A stretch of DNA of 54,803 bases from Spirochaetales bacterium (GTDB lineage: Bacteria > Spirochaetota > Spirochaetia > Treponematales > Treponemataceae): NCBI GenBank assembly GCA_003246335.1, contig QKAR01000154.1, forward strand, positions 1 through 54,803. The letters run 5' to 3'. Positions 39,643 through 48,328 of the stretch are shown here, piece by piece; the first letter of the stretch is position 1, and each line of letters opens with the position of its first letter. The translations under genes were made by a program, and so were the position numbers. A model generated the notes under the pieces. The model had not been told where the DNA came from and searched no databases. It was given only the letters and a program-made list of their open reading frames with translations.

Positions 39643-40269
39643 ATGATCGGTATAGTTGACTACAACGCGGGAAACATCCGGAGCGTGGAGCTTGCCCTCC
39701 TCGCGCTCAAGGTTGAGTATCGGATTTCCAAAAAACCGCAGGACCTGGCAAGCGTCGATCGCCTAATATTCCCCGGCGTCGGGGAGGCGCGCTACGCGAT
39801 GAAGGAACTCAAGTCGACGGGTTTTGACTCGTTCCTCAAGGATTGGGCCGCGTCGGGGAAACCCCTGCTCGGCGTCTGTCTCGGCTCGCAAATCATTCTT
39901 GACCATTCCGAGGAAAACGACGTTCCCTGCCTCGGTATCGTGCCCGGCGTCGTGCGAAAATTCCCCGATTCGTTCCGTGCGCGCGGGCTCAAAGTCCCGC
40001 ATATGGGCTGGAACGACATCACCTACCATAATGGAGGCTCCGCGCTGTTCGACGGCGTCCCCGAGGGCTCGAATTTCTATTTTGTCCACTCGTACTATCT
40101 CGATCCCAGCGACGGCGCCGCGATAACGGCGACCGCCGAGTACGGCATGAGCGTTCCCTGCGCGATCAAGCAAGGCAACGTCGAGGCCGTCCAATTCCAT
40201 CCCGAAAAATCGGCCGCTCACGGACTGCGCGTTCTCGCGAATTTTTGCGGCTTGAAAGGGAGGGCATGA
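39643..40269 (+). CDS. hisH: Imidazole glycerol phosphate synthase, glutamine amidotransferase subunit HisH
   Basis: A 208-residue class I glutamine amidotransferase that supplies ammonia to HisF. It opens IGIVDYNAGNIRSV, has the nucleophile Cys in GVCLGSQ (about residue 84) and the catalytic His-Glu in QFHPEKS near the C-terminus. Together with HisF it makes IGP and AICAR in histidine synthesis in the cytoplasm. The open frame extends far upstream, but the ATG at 39643 follows the promoter elements and gives the canonical N-terminus. hisF begins 3 nt past the stop, so the pair is an operon. No other his gene is nearby. Confidence 0.9.
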   Translation: MIGIVDYNAGNIRSVELALLALKVEYRISKKPQDLASVDRLIFPGVGEARYAMKELKSTGFDSFLKDWAASGKPLLGVCLGSQIILDHSEENDVPCLGIVPGVVRKFPDSFRARGLKVPHMGWNDITYHNGGSALFDGVPEGSNFYFVHSYYLDPSDGAAITATAEYGMSVPCAIKQGNVEAVQFHPEKSAAHGLRVLANFCGLKGRA

Positions 40270-40272
40270 TCA

Positions 40273-41037
40273 ATGCTGAAACGAAGAATTATCGTGTGCC
40301 TCGACGTCAAGGACGGCCGCACGACGAAAGGCGTGAAGTTTCTCGATAATGTCGACATCGGCGATCCCGTCGTCATGGCCGCGGAATATTACGAGCAGGG
40401 CGTCGATGAGCTCGTGTTTTACGACATCATGGCGTCTGCGCGCGACCGCGGCCCCACGCTCGACCTGATCCGCCGCGTCGCCGAGACCATCCATATCCCG
40501 TTTTGCGTCGGCGGAGGCATCGGTTCGGTCGACGACATCCGATCGACCATTCTCGCCGGGGCAGAAAAAGTGAGCATCAACTCCCCGGCCGTGCGCGATC
40601 CCGAGCTGCTGACTAAAGGAGCCGATATTTTCGGCGTGCAGTGCATCGTCCTCGGCATGGACGCCAAGCGCGACGCCGCGACGAAGTCGGGCTATCGGGT
40701 TTACGTGAACGGCGGCCGCGTCGCGACCGACTTCGACGCCCTTGAGTGGGCCATCCGCGCGGAAAAGCTCGGCGCGGGCGAAATCGTTCTCAACTCCATC
40801 GACGCCGACGGCACGCACGACGGCTACGAGATCACGCTGACGAAAATGATCAGCGAGCACGTCGGCATACCGGTCGTCGCCTCAGGCGGCGCGGGCACGG
40901 TCGACCATATCGCCGAGGCGCTTACGAGCGGCAAGGCCGACGCGGCGCTCATCGCGTCGATGGTCCATTCGGGCGACTACACGGTCGGCTCCATCAAGAA
41001 GGCTCTCGCCGACAAGGGAGTGCCGGTTCGGCTCTAA
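40273..41037 (+). CDS. hisF: Imidazole glycerol phosphate synthase, cyclase subunit HisF
   Basis: A 254-residue (beta-alpha)8 barrel. The catalytic aspartates are in CLDVKDGR (Asp11-type) and LGMDAKRD (Asp130-type); phosphate loops VGGGIGS and ASGGAGT are intact. It closes the imidazole ring of IGP with ammonia channelled from HisH. A GGGAGGG site lies before the start. Length and motifs are normal, so the enzyme should be active. It ends the operon; a structured 150-nt stretch and a bidirectional terminator follow. Confidence 0.93.
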   Translation: MLKRRIIVCLDVKDGRTTKGVKFLDNVDIGDPVVMAAEYYEQGVDELVFYDIMASARDRGPTLDLIRRVAETIHIPFCVGGGIGSVDDIRSTILAGAEKVSINSPAVRDPELLTKGADIFGVQCIVLGMDAKRDAATKSGYRVYVNGGRVATDFDALEWAIRAEKLGAGEIVLNSIDADGTHDGYEITLTKMISEHVGIPVVASGGAGTVDHIAEALTSGKADAALIASMVHSGDYTVGSIKKALADKGVPVRL

Positions 41038-41195
41038 GGTATCGTCCCGCGTCGGGGCCCGCTCCGTCGCGCGCAGAGCCGCGCAGAAGAGCATAGGGCG
41101 GCGATGCGTTTTCGCTCGGTATCGCGAGCGGTGAGTTTTAGCATCGCATCCCCTGAGGGCGACACGATTCTTATCGTTTACGACGCGTAAAAAAA
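41038..41195. other. Non-coding, hairpin-rich stretch after hisF
   Basis: No credible gene. It contains nested inverted repeats: GCGATGCG (near 41101) with CGCATCG (near 41141), enclosing GCTC/GAGC and CGCTCG/CGAGCG arms. It could be a 3' UTR-derived small RNA or only a stable 3' end. Confidence 0.3.
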
Positions 41196-41230
41196 AACGG
41201 CTAGCCCGATTCGGGAAGCCGTTTTTTTTA
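41189..41230. terminator. Bidirectional terminator between hisF and the DUF4340 gene
   Basis: AAAAAACGGCT and AGCCGTTTTTT arms surround CCCGATTCGGG, with A/T runs on both sides. It can end both the hisHF transcript and the convergent Gld-like ABC operon. Confidence 0.85.
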
Positions 41231-41292
41231 CGTCCAGCGCTGGGCCCGGGCCTTCGGCATGGCAACCGAAAAGACCCGACACCCGGTACAGG

Positions 41293-42225
41293 TTATTTTT
41301 TCGCGAGGGCCGCGTACGGCGCGAGATATTTCTCAGCGGCTGCCGCGGAAAGATAGAATGGATACGGCGACTCCGAGGCGACGCACAGGTACCTGAATTG
41401 ATCGGCTTTTCCCGGCACGGCCTCTTTCGCGTATACGGTCAGGCGAACTTCCTTACCCGCTGCGGTAACCGCGAATTCGGCGAGCGCGCTTTCAGGAATC
41501 GCGGTTCCCTCCGGCGCGAAGGATTCGGCGCGGAGCGCCGAAAAACCGCTCGCCCAAGCGGCCGCGGCGTCGGCGTCAAGCGCGAAACTTTTCGCCGATT
41601 CAGGGGCGGTCAGCTTCCATGCCGCGGGATCCCCGGTTTGCTCGATCGTAAACGAGGCGTCTTTTCCCGCGGCCTTCACCGCTACGGACGTAACATCGTC
41701 CCGCTTCAGCGCCCAGATATTGTGGTCGCGAAGCGTCTCTACTCCGCCGCCGAATACGTCGCCGAGGCTTCCCGAGACGAGCGTTACGGAGGTTTTTCCG
41801 TCGATGAGCGCGAATGTCTGTCCGTACGCGGTTGAGTTCTTCCCGATCCCGAGGGTACGAACCGTCTTTCCGGACTTCGTCGCCGTTACCGAAATTTTCG
41901 CCGCGTCGCCGAGGCCGTAGCGATCGTAATCGTTCGAGCCGGAAACGACGCCGAGCGACTTAACGGTCATAATGGCGTCAACCATTGAGGCGATTTTCGC
42001 GCCGTCGGCGGGATACTTTTTATCGCCGATCGTCCAGGCCTCTCCCGATTTAGAGAGATCGATCTTGTCCCCTCCGGGGAGCGCGATCGATATCGCGTCG
42101 GGAGATTCCTTATCCGCGAGTTTGAGCGTCTTTACCGGGTCGCGGGCGGCAAGCGCCGTTTGAACGGCGAACGCTACGGCGAGAACCGCGATGCCGGAAA
42201 GCAAAAATATTTTACGAGTACTCAT
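41293..42225 (-). CDS. DUF4340 domain protein, ABC-operon partner
   Basis: A 310-residue exported protein. It has an N-terminal signal anchor (MSTRKIFLLSGIAVLAVAFAVQTALA), then two beta-rich repeats typical of DUF4340 (residues about 60-300, with GLGDAAKISVTATKSGKTVRTLGIGKNS as the first core). DUF4340 proteins routinely follow GldG-type genes. The ATG overlaps the GldG-like stop by 4 bp and it is the last gene of the operon. It probably sits on the periplasmic side of the membrane complex. Exact role unknown. Confidence 0.8.
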   Translation of the reverse strand: MSTRKIFLLSGIAVLAVAFAVQTALAARDPVKTLKLADKESPDAISIALPGGDKIDLSKSGEAWTIGDKKYPADGAKIASMVDAIMTVKSLGVVSGSNDYDRYGLGDAAKISVTATKSGKTVRTLGIGKNSTAYGQTFALIDGKTSVTLVSGSLGDVFGGGVETLRDHNIWALKRDDVTSVAVKAAGKDASFTIEQTGDPAAWKLTAPESAKSFALDADAAAAWASGFSALRAESFAPEGTAIPESALAEFAVTAAGKEVRLTVYAKEAVPGKADQFRYLCVASESPYPFYLSAAAAEKYLAPYAALAKK

Positions 42226-44345
42226 TTTGCGGCCTCCTTATATCGCGCCTCGATTTTCCGTCTCCGGGAGACGCGTCTGCGCCAGGCGAAAAGGCCGACG
42301 AGGGCGACGAGCACGGGAAGGAGATACAGGTCGACGACGCGCGCGACCGCGCGCACCGCTGGCGTCGTTCGATACAGGGTATTAAGCGAATTGCCCTTTG
42401 TGCGCATCGCGATAAGCTCGGTATTTCCGTTGAGATAGTCGATCGCGTTTCGCAGGAGCACCGCCGTCGGCTGCGTCCCGTTTTCGTCGAGCACCGCCTG
42501 CGTCGTGATCGCCGACGTACCCGCGACGATGATTTTGCCGCTCTGCACGCTTGACGGAATATACTTCGTCGCGACGATGGCGGGAGCGGAAGCGTCCGAT
42601 GCCGGAACTACATTTCCGCTCGCGTCGAGCTGGGCCGGAGAGTCAACGCCTTCGGGGGCGCCGCCAAAGGCGCTGTCGAACGAGCCTTCCAGGAGCACCA
42701 TGAGGTTTTCCTTTTTCATCGACGCCGCCGCCGGCGGGCTCATCGCGTACGGCATAAGGCTGATATTGTCGCTTTCGCGCCATGCCTCGGGGGAGCTCGT
42801 CGCGAGAATCGACACGCGTCGTCCCGCGGCCTTGGCCGCCGCGTCGGAAATATCGATCGGCGACGACTGCAGGAAGAACACGCCCGCGAGATTGCGCGAA
42901 ACCGCTTCCTTCTTGTTGAGCCGCTCGCGGGAGAGCATCGGCACATAGTACAGCGGAGTCTCGCCCGTTCCCTGCTGCTTCGCGACGTAGCATTCCTTGT
43001 CGAGCACATAGGCCGAGCTGACCGTCACGCCGTATTTCGAGAGAAGTTTCTCAATGCCGGTAGAAACCGGCTCATACGTCGGCTGCCCGCCGTAATAGGC
43101 CATCTGCCCTTCGGGCATTTTTTCGTCGATGCCGTCCACCAAGAAAAGGACGTTTCCGCCGCGCATAATGAACTGATCGATCCGGTAGAGGGCCGCGTCG
43201 CTAAACGACGATCGCGGTCCGTTAATGACGAGGCTCGTCAAACCGGTCGGAAGGTCTTGTTTTTCGACGTCGACCGCCTTGAACTCGTAGATGCCGGACA
43301 CGAGGGACGCGAATCTCGCCGCGCCCGTTTGCGCGTCGTCGAGACTCTTTTCCCCTTCCCCGGTGAGGTAGCCGATGGAAGTCGATCGGGAAACGAGCGC
43401 CTCAAGCCCGCCTTGGATATCCTGCTCGAGCGTATCGAGGCCGGTGATCCCATAACCGCCGAAAAGGCTCCGCGCGAGCGCGAGGGGCACGACGCGCGAA
43501 CGGTCGCCGTAGTCTAAGGCGATGCCGAGCACGCCCGAACCGGCTCCCGTGCCGTCCGTGCCGGCCGACCAGTTAATGAGCTGAAGCCCGTACTTCTTCG
43601 AGAGCGAAGAAACTTCCGCCTGCGTCGGTTCGGCGTATTCAAACTCGACGCGGCCCTGGCTCTTTTTGTTGACCGAATCATAGGCGGTCTGAACCGTTTT
43701 CTTCAGGGTATCGAGACCCTTAATCCCGAAACCGGAAAGCTCCGGCGAGACGAACAGCGTCAGCTTCACCTTGCCGTTGAGGCCGGAAAGCGCGTTAACG
43801 GTGGAGACCATCTTTTGAATCGTCGTGGTAAGGCGATACTCGAGCCCTTCCGAGGTCGTCAGGCCGTCAAGCACCTCGACCCCGTCGGCGTACGTTAGCG
43901 CGAGGCCCATATAGGCGCCCTTAAGCCCAACCTCGTTATCCTTGACTTCCTGAATCTGGGCTTGGCTCAAGCCGTAGGCGCCGGCCATCTGCTGGCTTTC
44001 GGGCTTATCCATATCGAAGAATTCATACGAGAACTTTTTCGATCCCGCGCCCGCGTACTCGACCAAAAGGTCGCGCAAGTACCGCTCCACCGAGTTATAC
44101 GGCGACGGGAGGTTTTTCGTGAAAAAGACCTTTACCGAAAGCGGTTCCTCGAGCGATCTGATCGTCTGCCGGCTTGAGGCCGAAAGCGAGTATTCCCGCT
44201 GGGCCGTCAGGTCAAGCCGCAAAAAGGCGCGAGCGCCGACGATGTTCAGCAAAAGAAGGAAAATGGCGAAAAGCGCGATGTCGCTTTTCGGCCCCGAAAT
44301 CCAGGCGAGAAAGCCCGATCTTTTTGTATCGTCGCGGTTTTTCAT
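42222..44345 (-). CDS. GldG-like ABC auxiliary membrane protein
   Basis: A 707-residue protein: one N-terminal membrane segment (about residues 20-45), a long periplasmic region belonging to the uncharacterised ABC transport auxiliary domain (PF09822), and a second membrane segment near the C-terminus (LYLLPVLVALVGLFAW) followed by basic residues. Recognisable stretches are TAQREYSLSASSRQTIRSL near residue 50 and PRSSFSDAALYRIDQFIMRGGNVLFLVDG around 385, both typical of GldG. In Bacteroidetes GldG works with GldA and GldF in gliding/secretion. Spirochaete homologues have unknown cargo. The start overlaps the permease stop by ATGA. Confidence 0.85.
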   Translation of the reverse strand: MKNRDDTKRSGFLAWISGPKSDIALFAIFLLLLNIVGARAFLRLDLTAQREYSLSASSRQTIRSLEEPLSVKVFFTKNLPSPYNSVERYLRDLLVEYAGAGSKKFSYEFFDMDKPESQQMAGAYGLSQAQIQEVKDNEVGLKGAYMGLALTYADGVEVLDGLTTSEGLEYRLTTTIQKMVSTVNALSGLNGKVKLTLFVSPELSGFGIKGLDTLKKTVQTAYDSVNKKSQGRVEFEYAEPTQAEVSSLSKKYGLQLINWSAGTDGTGAGSGVLGIALDYGDRSRVVPLALARSLFGGYGITGLDTLEQDIQGGLEALVSRSTSIGYLTGEGEKSLDDAQTGAARFASLVSGIYEFKAVDVEKQDLPTGLTSLVINGPRSSFSDAALYRIDQFIMRGGNVLFLVDGIDEKMPEGQMAYYGGQPTYEPVSTGIEKLLSKYGVTVSSAYVLDKECYVAKQQGTGETPLYYVPMLSRERLNKKEAVSRNLAGVFFLQSSPIDISDAAAKAAGRRVSILATSSPEAWRESDNISLMPYAMSPPAAASMKKENLMVLLEGSFDSAFGGAPEGVDSPAQLDASGNVVPASDASAPAIVATKYIPSSVQSGKIIVAGTSAITTQAVLDENGTQPTAVLLRNAIDYLNGNTELIAMRTKGNSLNTLYRTTPAVRAVARVVDLYLLPVLVALVGLFAWRRRVSRRRKIEARYKEAAK

Positions 44346-45064
44346 GCGGCCCTCCGCGCGTCAAGCGTCTCGACCGACAGGCCGAGGAATAGCGCCGTTA
44401 CCGAGGCGAAATACAGAAGGTCGCGCGTGTCGAGAATTCCACGGGCGATCGACTCGAAATGGTAGCCGGCGGAAAGATACTCGAGCTTGCCGACGATGAG
44501 CGACGGCAAAATCACGAGGAAACTGTTTATGATCGCGAGCAGGATGCAGATCGCGAAGGCGATAAAAAACGCGATGATCTGGTTTTTCGTGCACGCCGAG
44601 GCGAACACGCCGATCGCGGCGAAGGACGACGCCAGAAAGAGCGCGCCGAGATAGCCGCCGACGATGGGACCCGCGTCGGGAGTGCCGAGCAGGGCCGCCG
44701 TCAAAAGATAGGCGAACGTCGGGACGAGCATCGCGGCGACGAAAGCGAGCGCGGCGACGAACTTGCCGATCACCGCGTCGAGCGGGGAAACCGGCAGGGT
44801 CAGGAGGGTTTCAAGGCTCCCGCTCCTCGCTTCCTCGGCGAATAGCCGCATCGTCAGGGCCGGCACGAAAAACGCGAACAGTACCGGCAGTAAATTAAAG
44901 AAATTCCTGAGCTCGGCGAGGTTCACGAGGAAGAACGTCGAGAAAAAAAGGAATCCCGAAAAAATGAGAAAAAGCGCGGTCACGATATAGGCGACCGGGC
45001 TCGCGAAAAATGCGGCGAGCTCGCGGCGCGCGATGACCGTCCAGGCTGATTTCGTAGCGTTCAT
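44342..45064 (-). CDS. ABC-2 type permease (GldF-like)
   Basis: A 240-residue inner-membrane permease with six hydrophobic segments. The opening TVIARRELAAFFASPVAYIVTALFL and the conserved MRLFAEEARSGSLETLLTLPVSPLDAVIGKF (coupling helix) place it in the ABC-2/GldF group. It is encoded between the ATPase and the GldG-like protein, with a one-base overlap upstream and a 4-bp overlap downstream. Together the three proteins should form one exporter or mechanical ABC complex. Confidence 0.88.
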   Translation of the reverse strand: MNATKSAWTVIARRELAAFFASPVAYIVTALFLIFSGFLFFSTFFLVNLAELRNFFNLLPVLFAFFVPALTMRLFAEEARSGSLETLLTLPVSPLDAVIGKFVAALAFVAAMLVPTFAYLLTAALLGTPDAGPIVGGYLGALFLASSFAAIGVFASACTKNQIIAFFIAFAICILLAIINSFLVILPSLIVGKLEYLSAGYHFESIARGILDTRDLLYFASVTALFLGLSVETLDARRAA

Positions 45065-45996
45065 TATTCTGCTCCCCCGGTGGTCAAACTATGGAAGACA
45101 TCCTCGAGGCTGTTTTTCTGCATCGCCATTTCGTACACCGTCCAGCCGGTAGTTTTCGCGAGCTCGAAGAATGCGGGACGTATATCGTCCGCCCCGTCGA
45201 CGGCGATGAGCGCGGCGGTAAGTCCCGGCTCTCCGTCGGTGGGACTCACGCCCGCGACGCCCGCGAGGCCGGAAGCCGCGGAAGCGAGCGCGTCGGGTCC
45301 GCATCCGCCGACCTGCACCTTGAGGGCCGCGCTGTGCCCGTAGCGTCGGCGAAGCTCGGCCCTCGGGCTATCCGCGACGATTTTCCCCCGCGAAATGATG
45401 ATAACCCGGTCGCACAGCATTTCCACCTCGCTCAAGATATGGGTGGAAATAATGACGGTTCGCGTCTTTCCGATATCCCTGATGAGCTCGCGGACCTCGA
45501 TAATTTGGTTCGGGTCCAAGCCGCTCGTCGGCTCGTCGAGAATGAGAATCTCGGGGTCGTTCATGAGCGCGTGCGCGAGGCCGACGCGTTGACGATACCC
45601 GCGCGAAAGGTCACCGATGTTTTTGTGCATCACCTCGGCAAGGCCGCACATGGCGCACAGCCGGGGAACTTTCGCGCCGGGATCGACTCCCTGCACCTCG
45701 GCGACATACCGAAGGTAATCCTCCACGATCATGTCGCTGTACAATGGGGCGGATTCGGGCATGTACCCGATCTTGCGTTTCGCGCCTTCCGGATCCGTTT
45801 CGATGTCGGCGCCGTCGATTTTTATGGTGCCTGAGGTCGGAACGAGGAAACCGGTAATCATGCGCATCGTGGTCGTTTTCCCCGCGCCGTTGGGTCCCAA
45901 AAGCCCGACGATCTCGCCTTTCTTAACGGAAAAGCTGATGTCGTCGACGGCGCGGAACGGCCCGAACGCACGGGAAACTTTTTCAACTTCGATCAT
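45064..45996 (-). CDS. ABC transporter ATPase (GldA-like)
   Basis: A 310-residue ATPase: Walker A GPNGAGKTTT, Q-loop and signature LSRGYRQRV, Walker B ILILDEPTSGLDPNQ, and the H-loop in ISTHIL. The C-terminal 90 residues are the extension found in ABC-2 exporter ATPases. First gene of the four-gene Gld-like operon; GGAGG precedes the ATG. The 223-nt spacer upstream (45997-46219) is AT-rich and holds inverted repeats (CGCAAGT with ACTTGCG; TCGGA with TCCGA), but I see no convincing -35/-10 pair in it. Confidence 0.93.
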   Translation of the reverse strand: MIEVEKVSRAFGPFRAVDDISFSVKKGEIVGLLGPNGAGKTTTMRMITGFLVPTSGTIKIDGADIETDPEGAKRKIGYMPESAPLYSDMIVEDYLRYVAEVQGVDPGAKVPRLCAMCGLAEVMHKNIGDLSRGYRQRVGLAHALMNDPEILILDEPTSGLDPNQIIEVRELIRDIGKTRTVIISTHILSEVEMLCDRVIIISRGKIVADSPRAELRRRYGHSAALKVQVGGCGPDALASAASGLAGVAGVSPTDGEPGLTAALIAVDGADDIRPAFFELAKTTGWTVYEMAMQKNSLEDVFHSLTTGGAE

Positions 45997-46219
45997 GGTT
46001 CCTCCAACGGGAAATTTTTACCAATTAATAAAATGATCGGAGCCATCCGAGAGTTACAGCGGCAAAATATAAAAATCCGACGGAACGGAAAAAACAACCA
46101 GGTTGGTATGACGCAAGTCCCTGTACCGCAAAAACTTGCGAAAAAAAACCAAAACGTTTTTTAGTTAAGGTTTCGAACCATTTGACTTTCGCGGGAGGGT
46201 CGTCTAGGTTTCTCGCCGC

Positions 46220-47341
46220 TCACGCCTCAAGCGTCGCGGCGACATCCTTGAGAAGACGGACGATGGGTATTTTTTGAGGACAGGCCTTTTCGCATTTTCC
46301 GCAGGCTATGCATGCTGACGCCTTTCCGCGCGTTTTCGCGAAATTGCCATAATAGACTTTTTGGAGCGAAAAAGGCTTAGGACCGACGCGCATCTCGTCG
46401 TTATAGAGCGAGAAATACTCGGGAATCGCGATGTTTTTGGGGCAACCGTCCACGCAATACCGGCATGCCGTGCAGGGAACTGCGACCGATTTCCGGATAA
46501 GTTCCGATACTCGCGAAACCGTCTTCGACTCCTCGGCAGATAGCGGGATAAACGCGGACATAAAACCCGTATTGTCGAGCAGTTGGGGCATCTCCGTCAT
46601 GCCGCTCAATACCGTAAAAACGCCGTCTTGGCTCGCGGCGAAGCGAATCGCCCACGAAGGGACCGAGGCGGCGGGAGCGGCCCGCTTAAATAGGCGCTCC
46701 GCCTCTTCGGGAACGCGGGCGAGCGTCCCGCCCTTAACCGGTTCCATCGCGACAACCGGCTTTCCGTGCTTGCGCGCGGTCTCCAGGCATTTGCGGGACT
46801 GAATGCCTTCGCTTTCCCAATCGAGGTAATTTACCTGTAACTGAACGAACTCGGTTTCAGGATGGTCGGTTAAAATGCGGTCTAAGAGATCGGCGGTATC
46901 GTGGAACGAAAACCCGATTTTGCGGATTTTTCCTTCTTCCTTCATGCGTCGAACGAAGGAAAAACAGTCGAATCGCTCCGCGATTTCATAATTGGCCGTA
47001 TTAAGATTGTGGATGAGGTAATAGTCGAAATATTCAACGCCGCATTTTTGAAGCTGTTCGGCGAAAATGCGTTCCTGATCCCCTTCGGCTTTTAAGAGCA
47101 TTGAGGGAAGCTTCGTCGCGACGGTAAAACTGGATCGAGGGTGCCGCTTCACGAGCGATTCGCGCAGCGCTATTTCGCTTTGAAAGGCGTGATACATATA
47201 GGCCGTGTCGAAATAGGTAAAGCCGCGAGCCAAAAAAGCGTCGACCATCTCGTTCACCTTCGCGCCGTCTATGGGAGCGTCGGGCCCCTCCCCCACCGTC
47301 GGCAAACGCATAAAGCCAAAGCCCAGTTTTCGCGATTCCAT
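46220..47341 (-). CDS. Aldo/keto reductase with C-terminal 4Fe-4S domain
   Basis: A 373-residue cytoplasmic oxidoreductase. The AKR barrel shows the tetrad residues Asp and Tyr in YFDTAYMYH, Lys in ATKLPS and His in YLIHNL. A ferredoxin-like tail carries two cysteine sets, CTACRYCVDGCP and CIACGKCEKACP, each with the CxxCxxCxxxCP order of a 4Fe-4S cluster. Such fused reductases are common in anaerobes; the substrate is unknown. The ATG at 47341 has AAAGGA upstream; the longer open frame is an Arg-rich extension. It begins 10 nt after the AEC carrier stop, so the pair forms an operon. Confidence 0.9.
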   Translation of the reverse strand: MESRKLGFGFMRLPTVGEGPDAPIDGAKVNEMVDAFLARGFTYFDTAYMYHAFQSEIALRESLVKRHPRSSFTVATKLPSMLLKAEGDQERIFAEQLQKCGVEYFDYYLIHNLNTANYEIAERFDCFSFVRRMKEEGKIRKIGFSFHDTADLLDRILTDHPETEFVQLQVNYLDWESEGIQSRKCLETARKHGKPVVAMEPVKGGTLARVPEEAERLFKRAAPAASVPSWAIRFAASQDGVFTVLSGMTEMPQLLDNTGFMSAFIPLSAEESKTVSRVSELIRKSVAVPCTACRYCVDGCPKNIAIPEYFSLYNDEMRVGPKPFSLQKVYYGNFAKTRGKASACIACGKCEKACPQKIPIVRLLKDVAATLEA

Positions 47342-47351
47342 GGTTTGTCCT

Positions 47352-48284
47352 TTACGCGAACACCGCGACGCCGGCGAGCAAAATGATCGACACGAGGCTG
47401 TTAAGCGAAATGGTCGTCGCGATAAAGCGCGACTCTTCGCCTTCGGCGCCAAACACGGGAATCGCGAACGTGGGGGGAAGGATAAATACGACGAGGTACG
47501 CGGCGCGGAGCATTCGGTCGGCGCCGGGAGCGAATCGCGCGGTTACCGCCCAGGCGACGAAGTACAGCGGAATCCAAACGACGTAACGGGCGAGCACCGT
47601 CGCTGCCGATGCACGTATCGTCGAGCGGGAAAACTCAAGCTCGTAGCCGATGACGAAGAGAATCAAGACGCCGGTCGGCGCGGCGATGAAGGAAACGCAT
47701 CCGAGAAACGCCGATCCCACGCGGGTCGAGGTAAGCAGGCCGCTCAAGCCGGTAAGCCCGGCCACGAGCCCCAGAACCAGCGCCCATATGACCGGGTTGC
47801 GGGACAGCGCGCGCAATTGCGGCTTTACGCCGCGTTCGCCGCCCGAGCGCGCGTTCAAAAGCGGGAGAAGGATCGCGAACGTGAAGACGATTTCGCCGAG
47901 GTCGCTGAGGGCGATTTTCGGCATGTTCTCGACGCCGAAAACGATGGCGAAAAGGGGAAAACCGAGCATGCCCGCCTCGAAGCTCGACATGAGGAACGGT
48001 CGCACGGTCGATCGGCGCAAGAGTCGGTCGAGGCCAATGCCGACGACGAGCCCAAGGGCGCAGCAAACGAATATGACGGCGAACACGACGGGCGCGTCGG
48101 CATCGAAGCGGATGCCCGAAAAGCCGGCGAACACGACTGCCGGCAAGGTGAGCCGGGAAACGACGCTCTTAATGCCCGAAACCGTCGCGCGCGGAAGGAA
48201 CTCCCGCTTGCGAAACAGAAAGCCGAGGGCGAGGGTGACGAATACTGGCGCTACTTTCAATAGCATGGTGACTACGGTGTCCAT
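47352..48284 (-). CDS. AEC family transporter (auxin efflux carrier type)
   Basis: A 310-residue inner-membrane protein with about ten hydrophobic segments in two five-helix halves. The LTLPAVVFAGFSGI and FEAGMLGFPLFAIVFG segments resemble the crossing helices of the AEC/bile-acid-transporter superfamily. Members move small carboxylates or amino acids; substrate unknown. AAGGAG stands before the ATG. It lies 44 nt after the MCP stop and 10 nt before the AKR gene, so MCP-AEC-AKR may be one transcript. Confidence 0.85.
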   Translation of the reverse strand: MDTVVTMLLKVAPVFVTLALGFLFRKREFLPRATVSGIKSVVSRLTLPAVVFAGFSGIRFDADAPVVFAVIFVCCALGLVVGIGLDRLLRRSTVRPFLMSSFEAGMLGFPLFAIVFGVENMPKIALSDLGEIVFTFAILLPLLNARSGGERGVKPQLRALSRNPVIWALVLGLVAGLTGLSGLLTSTRVGSAFLGCVSFIAAPTGVLILFVIGYELEFSRSTIRASAATVLARYVVWIPLYFVAWAVTARFAPGADRMLRAAYLVVFILPPTFAIPVFGAEGEESRFIATTISLNSLVSIILLAGVAVFA

Positions 48285-48328
48285 CGGTTACGTTCTCCTT
48301 ATCGACGCGCGTCCGCGCGCCCGTTCCG

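Noticed and set aside
47271-48263. 330-codon plus-strand frame opposite the AEC carrier
   Set aside because: Highly charged composition typical of the reverse complement of a membrane protein gene.
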